A DNA stretch of 37,100 nt from Guyanagaster necrorhizus (GCF_019112545.1 NW_025064889.1:725244-762343); one strand, 5' to 3'. Counted from the first letter of the stretch, positions 21,629 through 33,065 are shown. The notes: a model not told the origin generated them from the letters alone. Numbers and translations are program-made.

Positions 21629-23866
21629 ATGGCAGCTCATCTCAAGAAATCCGTCTGGTTCATACCAAACATTTCTAGTTCTATCACCGCGTCTGATATC
21701 CTGCGCGCATTTCATCAAGTATCTGAAACTGGATGGGATATCGACGTCACGGTCAAGCCATACAGAAAGCGTGGCGGCGGCGCCAATGACCCTCTGACTG
21801 GTTTTTTCGCGCGCGTCAGGTTCAAGTTCTCTAGTGCTGGCTTGAGTGCGTACATCATAATTTGTGTAGACTCCCCTACTTACTCTCATTGGTCATGCAT
21901 TAGCCGAAAAGGCGCTTGTGACTATGCACCAGCAAATCTCTATACCCGGTTCTGACTTTTTGGTGGCATTTTCTCTCCACCCAGAGAGCGCCCCGTTTCC
22001 CCCACAAGGTGGAATTCCCCGGCTAGTGAAAGGTCTTCCTCAGGGGTACACGGCCGGTCGACTCTATGATCTTTTGCGACCAAAAACCTCTGTAGCGTCT
22101 ATTCGTGTCCACGTTGATTTTACGTCAGTGTGGTTTAACAAAGAAGAGGACATCGTTGAGTCAGTACTGTTAGAAAACGGCTGCAAGCTCACGTTCCACG
22201 CATATGAACCTTTAACGTTGTTCTGTGCCGTGCGTGTACTTTCCATTTAATGTAGTCCAATAACTGGATTCTGAGTTCTAGGGCTTGGCGCGGGGAACTG
22301 ACATGGCGATGCTTAGAAATGCATTCCTAGATGTTTGTGCTTCTTACTAACAATGAATTGTGGCCCTACTGACGCTTTCTACAGTGTGAAGGTATTAAAG
22401 AGTAAGCCAAGTTATCCCAAAGTCCTGATCACCTATTCTCACGAATGGATGTCGCCAGCATAAGCATCCCTCGGCAGAACAGAGGCTCGGCATTCGCATT
22501 TGTGTCTTTCAACACCGCTGATCAGGGTAAGTCCTTCTTTCTCTCTGTGCCTCGATGTTAAATGGGTATCCTGTCCCTTATGTTAGCTTTTATCGCAAAG
22601 AAAAAGGTGCACGGAACAACCGTCAACTCTCGGAGGATCAGTGTACAATACAGGGAGCACAAGAGGGCACCTGTCAAAGAACAGAAGGCCGAGAGTGTAT
22701 GCGTCTATTTCGTGTCGTGTTTATCACAGTCGTTTATGACGGACAACAAATAGCCGGACGAAGCCAAAGAAACAGAGCTTCTTCCCTCTTCTGAGGTGCC
22801 TAAAGCAGAGGTTCAGCAGACCCAGACGACATCGGACGATTGCAGTCGGATAAAGCACATAGTGGTCGATGGCAAAGTCTCCGATCAGTGGATTGAGATA
22901 TGGAAGAATGAAGCCGAAAGTTCAAAGGCCGAGCTCGTAAAAACGCGCGGACGAGTTGTTGTGCTAGAAGAGCAGTTGCAGCTGTTAAAGGAAGGAAGAG
23001 ATAAAAAACTTGCCGACATTCAACGCTTGAACGAGCAAAACACCAAGTTGAAGAAGGATCTGGACGTGCAAATGAAGGCAGAAGATAGGGAGAAGTTGCA
23101 AGTGGAGATCAACGATCTGAAACGTAGACTGGAGCTGTCAGAATCGCGAAGGAAGATACTCGAAATGCAAGCCGACGCGCCGATGTGGCAGGAAGCGAAG
23201 AAGAAGCGGGAGGCGGCGGAGAGGAAGGTAGAGGCGGAGAGGAAGAGGAAGGCAGAGCTGGAGGAGTCGAAAAGAAAAATGAGGGAGATACAAGAGACGG
23301 AGGCCCGCCGAAAGAAAGAAGAAGAAGCCGCAAAGAAGAGGGAGAAAGAGAAAAAGGAACGGGAAGAAAGGGAAGAGCAGGAGAGGAGACAGGGAAAAGC
23401 GCGCAAGGAGCAGGAATGGCGGGAGGCAACAGTCAAGGAACGCGCCCGGTTGAAGATGATGGCTAACAACCTCTGGGGACTTGGCAAGTGGTCCGATAGA
23501 CGCGCTCTCGACCGTGTCCAGATGCTTATGGACGAGTTTGAGAACATCAAGTTTTCAGAGAGTCAGCCTGCGACATTTGAGGTTATTCCGTGGCCTGTAC
23601 TGCACGACCCGCTGCAACTCAAGGTGGGGCAGGTTGATTGGGCTGGGGTGGAGGCCTTTTTTGTGACAGCGAGGGCCGAGTTGGAGGTAGCCGAATACAA
23701 GAAGATGGTCGAGAGGCTGCATAAGATGTTTCATCCGGATAGGTGGCGGGCGAGGGCAATTTTGAAGACGGTGTTCGACGAATTTCTCCGTCATGCATTG
23801 GAGGAAGCAGGGAATACTGTATCGCAGGCGATGACGCCATTGTGGAGGGCTTCGAAAGCGCTTTGA
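21629..23866 (+). CDS. RRM-like / coiled-coil protein with C-terminal HPDRWR domain
   Basis: The model has seven exons from ATG 21629 to the stop at 23864-23866. Three RRM-like folds come first: KSVWFIPNISSSITASDI... (about 21645-21840), RLVKGLPQGYTAGRLYDLLR with SIRVHVDF (about 22020-22125), and GLARGTDMAMLRNAF spliced to CEGIK and ISIPRQNRGSAFAFVSFN, then KKKVHGTTVNSRRISVQY (about 22282-22650). A long charged coiled coil follows, rich in Glu, Lys and Arg (about 22900-23450). The C-terminal domain carries LHKMFHPDRWRARAILKTVF (about 23717-23775), with the HPD tripeptide of J domains, and ends with AGNTVSQAMTPLWR. The combination suggests an RNA-linked scaffold, possibly with an Hsp70-type contact. 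That role is inference; I know no named homologue. Confidence 0.8.
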
Positions 23867-24349
23867 GGTGGTCTTCTAAGAGTATATTTTATCTATCTGC
23901 ATCATCTTCGAAGGGATTTCTGGCACTTGTACTACTAGTTGTATCTTATGGTATATGAGCAGGCGAACTGTTGACAGTCAATTATCATCAGGCGATTCAA
24001 GAATGCTCCTTAGGGTCATATGGAAGGCTTTTTCCAAAAAAAAAAGACGAGCTGCAGAAAGGTAACGATGCTAGACGGAGGTACGGAGAGTCACGGATAA
24101 CGTCGACAAAAGTACGTGGCCGTGGCGGCACCAACAGTTACCGGCAACAACGTACAATTGCATAAGCAGGTGTCTGATAGAGCCAGTTGTGAACAATCAC
24201 AAATTACAAATGCAATGTGGATTCTCAGATGCAGTGAAAGGACCACATGAGTGAAGTTCCCTGGGATACGGACACGCTGAGATGGCACGTGATCGTATCA
24301 GCCTTGCGATAGCCACAAATAATCTTCTATCGCCGAGTATCATTGGCAC
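23867..24349. other. Intergenic region upstream of HRI1
   Basis: These 483 bp have stops in all frames and no recognisable gene. They include an A-run near 24037. Confidence 0.4.
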
Positions 24350-25032
24350 ATGGCATCCATCTCGTACCGAGATTCCATTCGATGGATACCCGATGAGGCC
24401 AGCGAACCCACCGATACCATCGTCTTGTCTTCTCTGAAAAGCAACGTCTTCGTGGACGTAAGATTCATAAAGGGTACGAAGGATCTCGACTGGGCGTTTG
24501 CTGGATATCGATCTGCATGTGAGTAACATGGCATAACCAAATGCAATGAAATTGACCTGTGCAGTGGGCCCAAATGCGACTCAATTCGTTCATCTTATCG
24601 ATTCTCGCACATTGGTAAGCCTCCGAAGGTGATCCTGGCTCGTTGCTTCCTCACATTTGCTCGTAGGATGCCCTCAGCGTTGATGACCAGGGAACCAACA
24701 GCACGTTGCCCGACGGTAGGACATTAGAAATTGGGGAAATGGTGAACCCTGCGACGGGAAAGACGACGGCATACGAAGAAATCTGGCGAGAAGAAACGAG
24801 CGACCAATTTCTGTTTGCCAAGAACTACGAAGGTACGACATGGCGGGCGAGAGTCGGACGATGGCAAGTGGCCCTTGGACGTAGCGTAGACGGTGAATTC
24901 TGGGCATGGCAGGCAGAGAAGGACAAGAACGGGGCGTGGTTGGTAAAGAATGGTACAGAAAACGCAAGGCAGCATATCGACTTGCTGCCAGACGACATGA
25001 TGGTGCTCGACAAGAACTGGATCATAATTTAG
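24350..25032 (+). CDS. HRI1: HRI1 family protein
   Basis: Three exons: MASISYRDSIRWIPDE ... FVDVRFIKGTKDLDWAFAGY, then GPNATQFVHLIDSRTL, then DALSVDDQGTNSTLP ... GEMVNPATGKTTAYEEIWRE ... VALGRSVDGEFWAWQAEKD, ending at TAG (25030-25032). The total of about 195 residues and the motif order (FVDVR, LDWAFAG, DSR, GEMVNPATG, YEEIWRE) fit fungal HRI1, named in yeast for binding the casein kinase Hrr25. The biochemical role is not established. The start at 24350 gives a first exon with the conserved tryptophan early. It lies only 79 bp upstream of IMPDH on the same strand. Confidence 0.85.
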
Positions 25033-25063
25033 GCTCTTATTTGTTCGAACCAAATAAATCGCC

Positions 25064-25070
25064 TATATAA
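25064..25070 (+). promoter_or_regulatory. TATA box of the IMPDH gene
   Basis: TATATAA lies 42 nt before the IMPDH start codon and 32 bp after the HRI1 stop, followed by a T-run (about 25078-25084). Confidence 0.55.
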
Positions 25071-25111
25071 GCACCGATTTTTTTTGAGGCTAGGCTGGCA
25101 CTTCCGCCCAC

Positions 25112-27045
25112 ATGCCCGCTCAGCAATCCTCATTCCTCGACGCTGCCTCTGCCATTGAGCACCTTCAGTCCTACTCCCGTTCAGATGGCCTTTCCATAAC
25201 CGACCTCATGGACTCTCAGGTCCATGGCGGTCTCACCTACAATGATTTCCTTCTTCTCCCAGGCAAAATCAATTTTCCTGCTTCTGCCGTTCTCACTGAG
25301 AGCCGTGTAACTCGCAATGTCACCCTCAAAACTCCGTTCATCAGTAGCCCTATGGACACGGTCACAGAAGGAGACATGGCTATTTCCATGGCGGTAGGCG
25401 TCGTTACGGATACACTAGCCAGTGTGTTCTAACATCTATGCTAGCTCCTCGGTGGTATTGGTGTTATTCATCATAACCAGTCACCACAGTCCCAGGCGTC
25501 GATGGTTCGTGCTGTAAAGCGACACGAGAACGGCTTCATCACCGAGCCTGTTGTGCTTTCTCCCTCCAACCTTGTTGAGGATGTTCTAGATATCAAAGCC
25601 CGACTCGGATTCTGCGGTATCCCTATTACTGGTGAATTCCCTTTGCCATGTCCCCTGCATGATGAGACTTTCTTTTTTATAAACCTTCGTTCTTCCGAGT
25701 TTTAACGCATGTTCAATGCGTGGTGTGCGGATACCTGTTATTCTTTTCTGAATCTCCCTATTCTTCTTCTCCCGCCAATACATGCTGACCAATTCACTAC
25801 AGAATCCGGTGCACTGGGTGGCGAGCTAGTGGGCATAGTCACTTCTCGTGACGTCCAATTTCGTGACCCCGCCACGCCTCTTTCCGATGTTATGACCACA
25901 GATCTCGTTACCGCTTCCCAAGGCATCACTCTCATGGAGGCCAACGACATTTTACGTGACTCAAAAAAGGGAAAGCTTCCCATTGTCGACTCGCAAGGCC
26001 GTCTAGTCTCGCTTCTCGCACGTTCGGATCTCTTGAAGAATCAGTCCTATCCCCTTGCCTCCAAAGACCCTGTGACGAAGCAGCTGTACGCCGCCGCTGC
26101 CGTAGGCACGCGTCCATCAGATCGGGACCGTCTTACTCTCCTGGTGGAAGCAGGCTTGGATATCGTCGTTCTCGATTCCTCCCAGGGCAACTCCGTATTC
26201 CAAATCGACATGATCAAGTGGATTAAATCCATGTACCCTAAACTCGAAGTCATCGCAGGCAATGTCGTCACTCGTAAACAGGCTGCGTCCTTAATAGCTG
26301 CGGGAGCCGACGCCCTCCGTGTCGGCATGGGTTCAGGCTCCATTTGCATCACACAGGAGGTCATGGCCGTGGGGAGGCCACAGGCAACCGCAGTATATGC
26401 CGTGGCGGAGTTTGCGAACAAATTTGGCGTGCCGGTCATTGCTGACGGTGGGGTTGGGAACGTAGGTCATATTGTCAAGGCTCTGGCATTGGGTGCTGGA
26501 GCCGTGATGATGGGTGGCCTCTTGGCTGGGACGGAGGAGGCGCCGGGAGAGTATTTCTACCATGAGGGAAAGCGAGTCAAAGCATACAGAGGCATGGGTA
26601 GTTTGGAAGCGATGGAACAGGGCAAATCAAGCTGTGGGCAAACAAAAGTTAATGGCGCGCCCTCTACCGGCGGATCGAACAAATATCCCATCCTAAAGAA
26701 ATCGACGACCCTCGAAAATGCAGCCACGTCGCGGTATTTCTCCGAGAGCAGCGCCGTAAAGGTTGCGCAGGGCGTCAGCGGAGATGTGCAGGACAAGGGA
26801 AGCGTCAAGGCCTTCCTGCCGTATCTGTATGTCGGTGTGCAGCACTCGTTCCAGGATATTGGCGTCCGGAACGTACAGGAGCTGAGGAGCTCTGTCAAGG
26901 AGGGCAAGGTGCGGTTCGAGCTGAGAACTGCCAGCGCGCAGGTTGAGGGTGGAGTACATGGACTGAACTCGTATGTGTTGGTTTTTTTTCACTGGCTTCC
27001 TTGCTGATGATACCTCCCAGCTACACGAAAAGGCTTTTTGCCTAG
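25112..27045 (+). CDS. IMPDH: Inosine-5'-monophosphate dehydrogenase
   Basis: IMPDH oxidises IMP to XMP with NAD+, the committed step of GTP synthesis, as a cytosolic tetramer. Exon 1 carries [24 protein letters not shown] and [13 protein letters not shown]. Exon 2 starts [12 protein letters not shown]. Two CBS domains span about 25500-26050 ([31 protein letters not shown]). The catalytic core shows [21 protein letters not shown] with the catalytic cysteine (about 26345), [20 protein letters not shown] and [11 protein letters not shown]. The flap reads [18 protein letters not shown] last intron joins VHGLNS to YTKRLFA, ending at TAG (27043-27045). The segment between the second catalytic loop and the flap (about 26620-26735) is longer and Lys/Ser-rich compared with animal enzymes as I remember them. 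Confidence 0.95.
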
Positions 27046-27240
27046 ATTATGACTCATGTAGCATAGCTGTACGTTACCTTAGAATACCGATATACACATT
27101 TGAACCAATGGAAAGAAAATGAGCATTTGTATCGTGGAACTAAGTAGCTGTGAAGCAGCCAAGGGACTGCCGGCATGATTGCTGTTTACATCTATTTTTT
27201 CTACACGCTATATCCTAACTACTTTTTAATTTCTTCTCCC
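27046..27240. promoter_or_regulatory. Spacer and promoter region of MTR4
   Basis: These 195 bp lie between the IMPDH stop and the MTR4 start. An AT-rich stretch with TATATCC (about 27209-27215) and a T-rich leader lie just upstream of the ATG. An in-frame upstream ATG (27175) would add a hydrophobic leader unlike the nuclear MTR4 family, so I prefer 27241. Confidence 0.4.
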
Positions 27241-30200
27241 ATGGCCGATCTTTTCTCATTCCTTAACAATGTCTCCGATGAGCCTATTGACGAGCCTGCG
27301 ATTGAAAACGATGTCATGCTGGTCGATCCACCAGAGTCTTCAGCAAAGAAACGAAAGGCTGAAGTAGAAAGTCAAAATGGCGCTATTGACTTGAACGCAG
27401 TGGAAGAGCCTGTGGGGAAAAAGCCTCGCCTTGATGCATTAAATCCTGTCGTTCTGGACGATTTCGAGACAGAGGCTAAGCGTGAAGTAGCTGCGAGTGC
27501 TGGACTACAAGGGAGTGTCGAGACAGGCCGACTTGAGCTTCGACATCAGGTATGTTTCCGTTCCATTATTACCCTCGTCTTTCTTACTCTTGTTTAGGTC
27601 CGTCACCAAGTTGCAGTGCCTCCGGGATACAATTATACACCCATAACGAAGCATGTACCACCCGCAAAACCGGACCGGGAGTACAAATTTGAGCTGGATC
27701 CTTTCCAAAAGGTGTCCGTGTACGCTATACAGAGGAACGAGAGCGTCTTGGTGTCGGCGCATACAAGTGCTGGAAAGACGGTCGTTGCCGAATATGCTAT
27801 CGCTCAGTGTCTGAATAGAAAACAGCGAGTTATCTATACAAGTCCCATCAAGGTCGGCCCTGTTTCACAACATATTCATGCCTGCATTTACCGACTCACC
27901 AGGCTTTGAGCAATCAAAAATATCGCGAAATGCTGGCTGAATTTGGTGACGTCGGGCTCATGACGGGAGATGTTACCATCAACCCCACCGCAACATGTCT
28001 GGTGATGACCACAGAGGTACAATTTCACCGTACAGATTCCCGTCTTTCCTAAATGCCTACCCACAGATTCTCAGGTCAATGCTCTACCGTGGTTCCGAGA
28101 TCATGCGCGAAGTTGCTTGGGTCGTATTCGACGAGATCCATTACATGCGCGACAAGGAGCGCGGCGTTGTTTGGGAGGAGACAATTATCTTGCTTCCGCA
28201 TACCGTTCGCTACGTTTTTCTTTCTGCGACCATACCAAACGCAATGCAGTTTGCTGAATGGATATGCAAGTCGCATGATCAGCCATGTCACGTCGTGTAT
28301 ACGGATTTCCGACCGACACCATTACAGCATTACTTGTTTCCCGCTGGTGGGGAAGGAATCTACTTGGTTCTCAACGAAAAGGGAGAATTCAAGGAGGATA
28401 ACTTCAGTAAAGCTATGGGCCAACTGCAGGCCAACGCGGGGGAAGATCCGGCGGACCCCCGTGGCGGAAAGGGAAAGAAGGGAAAGACTAAGAAGGGTGG
28501 AGAAAAGAAAGGCATGTCATTGATCATTACTTTAATGTAGGGAAGAGTAACAGTTTCCTTAGGTCCCTCGGATATTGCGAGGATAGTGAAGAAGATCATG
28601 CAAGGCAATTACCACCCCGTCATCGTCTTCTCCTTCAGCAAACGGGATTGCGAAGCCCATGCATTATCACTGACCAAATACGAATTCAATTCTCAGGATG
28701 AACAGGAGCTGGTGAACAATATATTCACGAATGCCATCGATAATCTCTCGGCAGACGATAAACAGCTCCCGCAGATATGTACCCTTCTACCTCTCCTACG
28801 ACGAGGAATTGGTATCCACCATAGCGGACTTTTGCCGATCTTGAAAGAAGTCATTGAAATCTTATTCCAAGAAGGTCTGATCAAGGTCCTCTTTGCGACG
28901 GAAACATTTTCCATTGGATTGAACATGCCTGCGAAAACCGTTGTGTTCACTGGAACACGCAAGTTTGATGGGAAGGAACAGAGGAGTATATCATCAGGAG
29001 AGTACATTCAAATGTCCGGGCGTGCCGGTCGACGAGGCTTGGACGACCGCGGAGTGGTGATCTTGATGTGCGATGAGAAGCTGGAACCGGCAACAGCGAA
29101 GGAAATGATCAAGGGTGAGGCGGACCGTCTTGATTCGGCGTTCCATGTGGGATATAACATGGTTATGAATTTAATGAAAGTGGAGGGTATCAGTCCGGAG
29201 TACATGCTCGAAAGATGTTTCTTCCAATTCCAGAGTAGCGCTGGTATTCCACAGTTGGAGAATGGTGCGTGCTGTATCAGTATCTGAGGTTCATGCCTAA
29301 CACTATCTTCAGAGCTGCGGAAAGAGGAAGAAGCGCTTAAAGCCTTTGTCATCGAAGATGAGGAGCTTGTAGTTCAATACTATGACTTTCGACAGCAGCT
29401 CGATCAAATGAGAGGAGATTTCAGAGAAGTGATCACTCATCCTACGTACGCATTACCATTCTTGCAATGCGGTCGACTCGTTAAGGTCAAGTACAAGACC
29501 CTGGACTTTGGGTGGGGAATCATTATAAATTATCAAAAACGCCAGCCACCAAAAGTGAGTTGTTTTTTTTATCACATAGTTCCTGTGAACTGACCTAGTC
29601 TTAAGAATCGGCCGATGCCTAAAACAGACGAGATTCCGCCTCACGAGCAGTATGTCATTGACGTTTTACTCAATTGCGCGGCTGGTAGCAGCGTTTCCAA
29701 AGACAAGACGAATATTGCGGCTACACCAGGAGGCGTGGTGCCATGTCCACCGCATCAGAAGGGTCAACCACTAGTCGTTCCCGTTCTTTTATCAACTATC
29801 GAAGGGATTAGTCACTTACGGCTATTCCTTCCCAAAGACTTGAGATCTTCCGAGTCTAGGGATACCCTTTGGAAGAGCGTGGGTGAAGTGCACCGTCGTT
29901 TTCCAGATGGTGTACCCCTTCTTGATCCTGTACAGAATATGGGGATAAAGGACGACAAGTTCCTTGGTCTCGTGAAAGTGAGTGTGTGCTGTTAACGATA
30001 CGTACATCCATCATTGATCGCGAATCGCTCAAAGAAAATCGAAGCCATGGAAAACCAGATGTTCAAGAGTCCTCTGCATGATGATAAGCGACTACCAGAG
30101 CTGTACACCCTGTATTCCAAAAAAAGGGATGCGCAGGATCGGATAAGAGGGCTGAAGAAGCGGATACAGAGTACGCATGATGTGTTGCAACTGGAAGAGC

Positions 30201-30890
30201 TCAAATGTCGGAAACGTGTCCTTCGACGACTAGGGTTTACGACGGCCGAAGACATCGTCGACGTCAAAGGCCGGGTTGCGTGCGAGATTTCTACGGGGGA
30301 TGAACTGCTGCTAACGGAGCTGACATTTAACGGTGTCTTTAATACACTGGAGCCCGAGCAGTGTGCGGCACTGCTGAGTTGCTTCGTGTTTGATGAAAAG
30401 GTACATAGATCGGGTTCCGCGTAGCTACTAGACATTGATTACATTTTTAGAGCGAACAGCAGACAAAATTGAAGGAGGAACTGGCTGCTCCGCTTCGCGT
30501 TATGCAGGAGTTGGCGCGACGCATAGCAAAGGTGTCAAAAGAATCGAAGCTTCCAATGGACGAGGACGTGTACGTCTCCTCCTTTAAGGTGGAACTCATG
30601 GACGTGGTTATGCAGTGGTGTCGAGGAGCATCTTTCTCTGAAATATGCAAAGTTTGTTTTTTTCATCAGCTGTTCCGTTTTTCTGGCTGACTTGATCAAT
30701 CAAACAGCTCACCGATACGTTCGAGGGAAGTCTTATCCGCGTCTTCCGGAGACTGGGCGAACTCTTGCGACAGATGGCTCAAGCTGCCAAGGTTATAGGA
30801 AATGCGGAGCTTCAACAAAAGTTTGAAAAATCGTCTGAAATGCTGGAAAGGCCCAATTCAGTGATTTTCTGCTCGTCACTTTACCTGTAG
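27241..30890 (+). CDS. MTR4: Exosome RNA helicase MTR4 (Ski2-like DExH)
   Basis: Nuclear 3'-5' RNA helicase of the TRAMP complex that feeds RNA to the exosome. An acidic N terminus with KKRKAEV and KKPRLD, both NLS-like, precedes the core: [29 protein letters not shown] (Walker A), [14 protein letters not shown] across an intron, [11 protein letters not shown] (DEIH), [50 protein letters not shown] and [12 protein letters not shown]. The arch/KOW region follows ([16 protein letters not shown], about 29472-29520). The C-terminal DSHCT domain contains [20 protein letters not shown] and [13 protein letters not shown]. It ends FCSSLYL with TAG at 30888. I count about eight introns, one probably of GC-AG type (28512-28562). 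All catalytic motifs are intact. Confidence 0.95.
28512..28562 (+). other. Probable GC-AG intron in MTR4
   Basis: The frame joining KKGGEKK to [11 protein letters not shown] requires a phase-1 donor. AAAG|GCATGT at 28512 fits with acceptor TTCCTTAG (28562). The nearby GT at 28517 is in the wrong phase; the only phase-1 GT is GTGGAG about 17 nt upstream, a poorer donor. Confidence 0.5.
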
Positions 30891-30984
30891 ACGCACCTTA
30901 ACTTTGTGAAATTTTGGTGCCGACTGATCAGGCTGAGACATCCGACGCCCTTCAGAAACACAGGTTTATATATTTCTGCTTAAA

Positions 30985-31578
30985 ATGTCGTATGCAAACC
31001 GCACCCTTGCCGTAAAAGCGGTCGTCCTTGATAGCAACTTTGGGCAATATGGACAGAATTTTGACTGGCTTGTCTCCATTATGCAGTGGAGTCTTGCCTA
31101 CCAGGAGCTCTACCTGAAGACTCGGGGCAAGTGATCCCCGTTCGTTGAGGAAGAGGTTCCGCGTGACGATGAAGACAATCGTATCAACTTGAAGGTCCTG
31201 ATAACGACATGAGCTTTCTGTCTCCCTTTAATTAACAGTATGCATCTGTTGCGGACTCGCCCTTTTATCCGCAGGGAATATTCAAAGGCTCTATACGACA
31301 TAATTCAGGCGGTAAAGACGGGTAACGAGAACATAACCGTAGGATAAGGCGGAGCCGGAAGAAGAGCACGCCGACAAGGCGTCACTACTGGTTGATCCAG
31401 CTGTCAGTGCGAAACGCTCTCGTGGGGAAGTGTCAGATGTTGTGGAGGTCAGAGAAAGAAAGAAGCAGCATCTGCTGGCCACCGGTACAACATTTGATGC
31501 TGCCAATCAAGTCAGGATTACCGACCACAGGGCTGGTGACAAGGTCTTATCAGACTATTTCAACCCTTTTCAGGGAGT
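30985..31578 (+). pseudogene. Unrecognised gene remnant, cut by a Copia solo LTR
   Basis: A first exon-like stretch reads MSYANRTLAVKAVVLDSNFG ... DWLVSIMQWSLAYQELYLKT, meets TGA at 31132-31134, and continues in frame with FVEEEVPRDDEDNRINLK. Possible introns end at about 31241 and 31348, leading to LLRTRPFIRREYSKALYDII and then DKASLLVDPAVSAKRSRGEV ... DKVLSDYFNPFQGV. The frame is then interrupted by an LTR. Across the LTR, using the target duplication once, the frame stays open for about 20 more codons (ESAPKIKGIIIKG...) to TAA at 32279-32281. I do not recognise the family. It lies just downstream of MTR4 and may be a decayed host gene or an older transposon gene. Confidence 0.45.
31574..31578 (+). 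repeat. Target-site duplication GGAGT, left
   Basis: GGAGT directly precedes the solo LTR and is repeated right after it at 32212-32216. A 5-bp duplication is the expected size for Copia integration. Confidence 0.85.
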
Positions 31579-32211
31579 TGTTAGGCCTCTACTAAATGCT
31601 CACAAATGTCTAGCACTGCTCCCACTGAGGTCTGAGTCTGGATTCTGAGTCTGGGTCTGGTTTCAGTATAATAGTATGATAAGAATAATGAGGTAGGCAA
31701 TAAGGATTTCACAAAGGGGAATAAGAGAGTATGGCTGGTAGAGATAGTCTGCCTGTGTTGGGCAAGAGTATTTGCACCAGGTAGTCAGAGAGTTTAGCAG
31801 ATGTATTAAACCATAGCTTAAGACTGGGGTACATTAGTGTGTACTACTGCTTTAAATACTGTCTAAAGAACTCTATGCCCTACAGGTGACTATTGTCTGC
31901 TTTCCATGCCCTCTGCTCATTGTCTGGGATAACAATGACTGTGCCCTTGCTTTTGTTCATCATTGTTGCTCTGCTATACTATTGCTATTGTGAGTTTTCC
32001 ATATGCTACAGTTTCTATTGTATTCAAGATGTGGGATGGTGGTAGTTACTGCATTGTTTCTTGTCATCTTATTGTGCATTGATGAATAAGGCATAGCCAT
32101 AGTGTTATCATGTCTTCATCATCCTTTGTAAGGTCAGCCTGGGGTTGGGATTGGTAAGCATCTGCTTGCTAAGTGTTGGCAGGTCATGATTTAGGGGCAA
32201 AAATCATGACA
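31579..32211 (+). mobile_element. Ty1/Copia solo LTR (633 bp)
   Basis: It starts TGTTAGG and ends ATGACA. It is flanked by the 5-bp duplication GGAGT and has no internal element sequence on either side, so it is a solo LTR left by LTR-LTR recombination. It matches the LTR at 1665-2087 plus 4487-4692, where a pogo element is inserted. Near its 3' end is an inverted repeat, GTCATGATTT ... AAATCATGAC (about 32183-32210). It contains no CpG that I could find. Confidence 0.9.
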
Positions 32212-32216
32212 GGAGT

Positions 32217-32886
32217 TGAATCAGCACCAAAAATTAAAGGCATCATCATCAAAGGCCATTCAGATATCAGTAAAGTGTAATCACCTACTTGCTGGATTTG
32301 ACTGATTTTTGAATATAGGAAAGTCCATCTTCCTCTATTATATCCTTCTCTTATGTTCACAAGTGTCTAAACTGATAATTCTGGTCACTCATCCCAGCAA
32401 GGTCACTGTATTCCTTCAACATAGCATCTTTTCAATATCAATGGTAGATTTTGAGAATGTGATACATGTCATTTCTACCACTGCCTGGTGTCTTATAGAC
32501 AACAACAACAGTCTGGAAACTATCCTGGAGGTCATCAACATCTTATTTTTCATCTTACAAGCAGCATTATCAAACAGAAGACATCTTTGATGGCAGAACA
32601 AGGCACTGGGTGTCCACTGGTATGTCATAACACCATTCTCTTTATCAAAACTCATAATAGAGTATGAGAATTCTGCTACCCTCTTTCTTTACATTTCTGA
32701 GCAATTATGATAGATGAAATCAAAATCTCATTAAACCTCTCTCAGAAAGGTTGCTACAAGAATAATATCAACATTAGATGCTTTCAGCTCACTTTGCTTA
32801 TCAGCTGAAAATCTTGATAAATACAGCATATTTGTGCAATTTTGATCAACTGAAAAAGCTGTCACATAGCCTTCAAGGAGAATTTA
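32217..32886. other. CpG-free decayed DNA, unassigned
   Basis: The first 65 bp continue the open frame of the interrupted remnant. The rest has stops in every frame. A minus-strand stretch of about 80 codons (32416-32655) is open but matches nothing I recognise. Probably old transposon sequence. Confidence 0.4.
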
Positions 32887-33065
32887 TGTTATGCACATGC
32901 TGATGGCCTCTGTTTCACACTGACTTCAACTTCTAAGTCCTCAACCTACTAAGCCACACTTCACAGTCCATTGGCTTCCAGCCACTCATTATATGCCCAC
33001 TTTATTTGTATTTCACTTATTATTTCATATCTCAATTTCATATAATAATTCTGAGTGTGATAAAT
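32887..33065 (+). repeat. Decayed, CpG-depleted relative of the 492-bp LTR
   Basis: It begins TGTTATGCACATGC and continues TGGCCTCTGTTTCAC, following the 5' end of the 492-bp LTR with CG replaced by CA or TG. Later parts (CCACTCATTATATGCC, TTTCACTTATTATTTCA) also align with the intact LTR. A purine-rich AAGGAGAATTTA sits just before it. The right end is unclear. Confidence 0.6.

Noticed and set aside
23020..23550. Long minus-strand open frame of 176 codons, rich in Ser and Phe
   Set aside because: It is the complement of the Glu/Lys-rich coiled coil, whose codon pattern keeps the opposite strand open. It has no recognisable domain.
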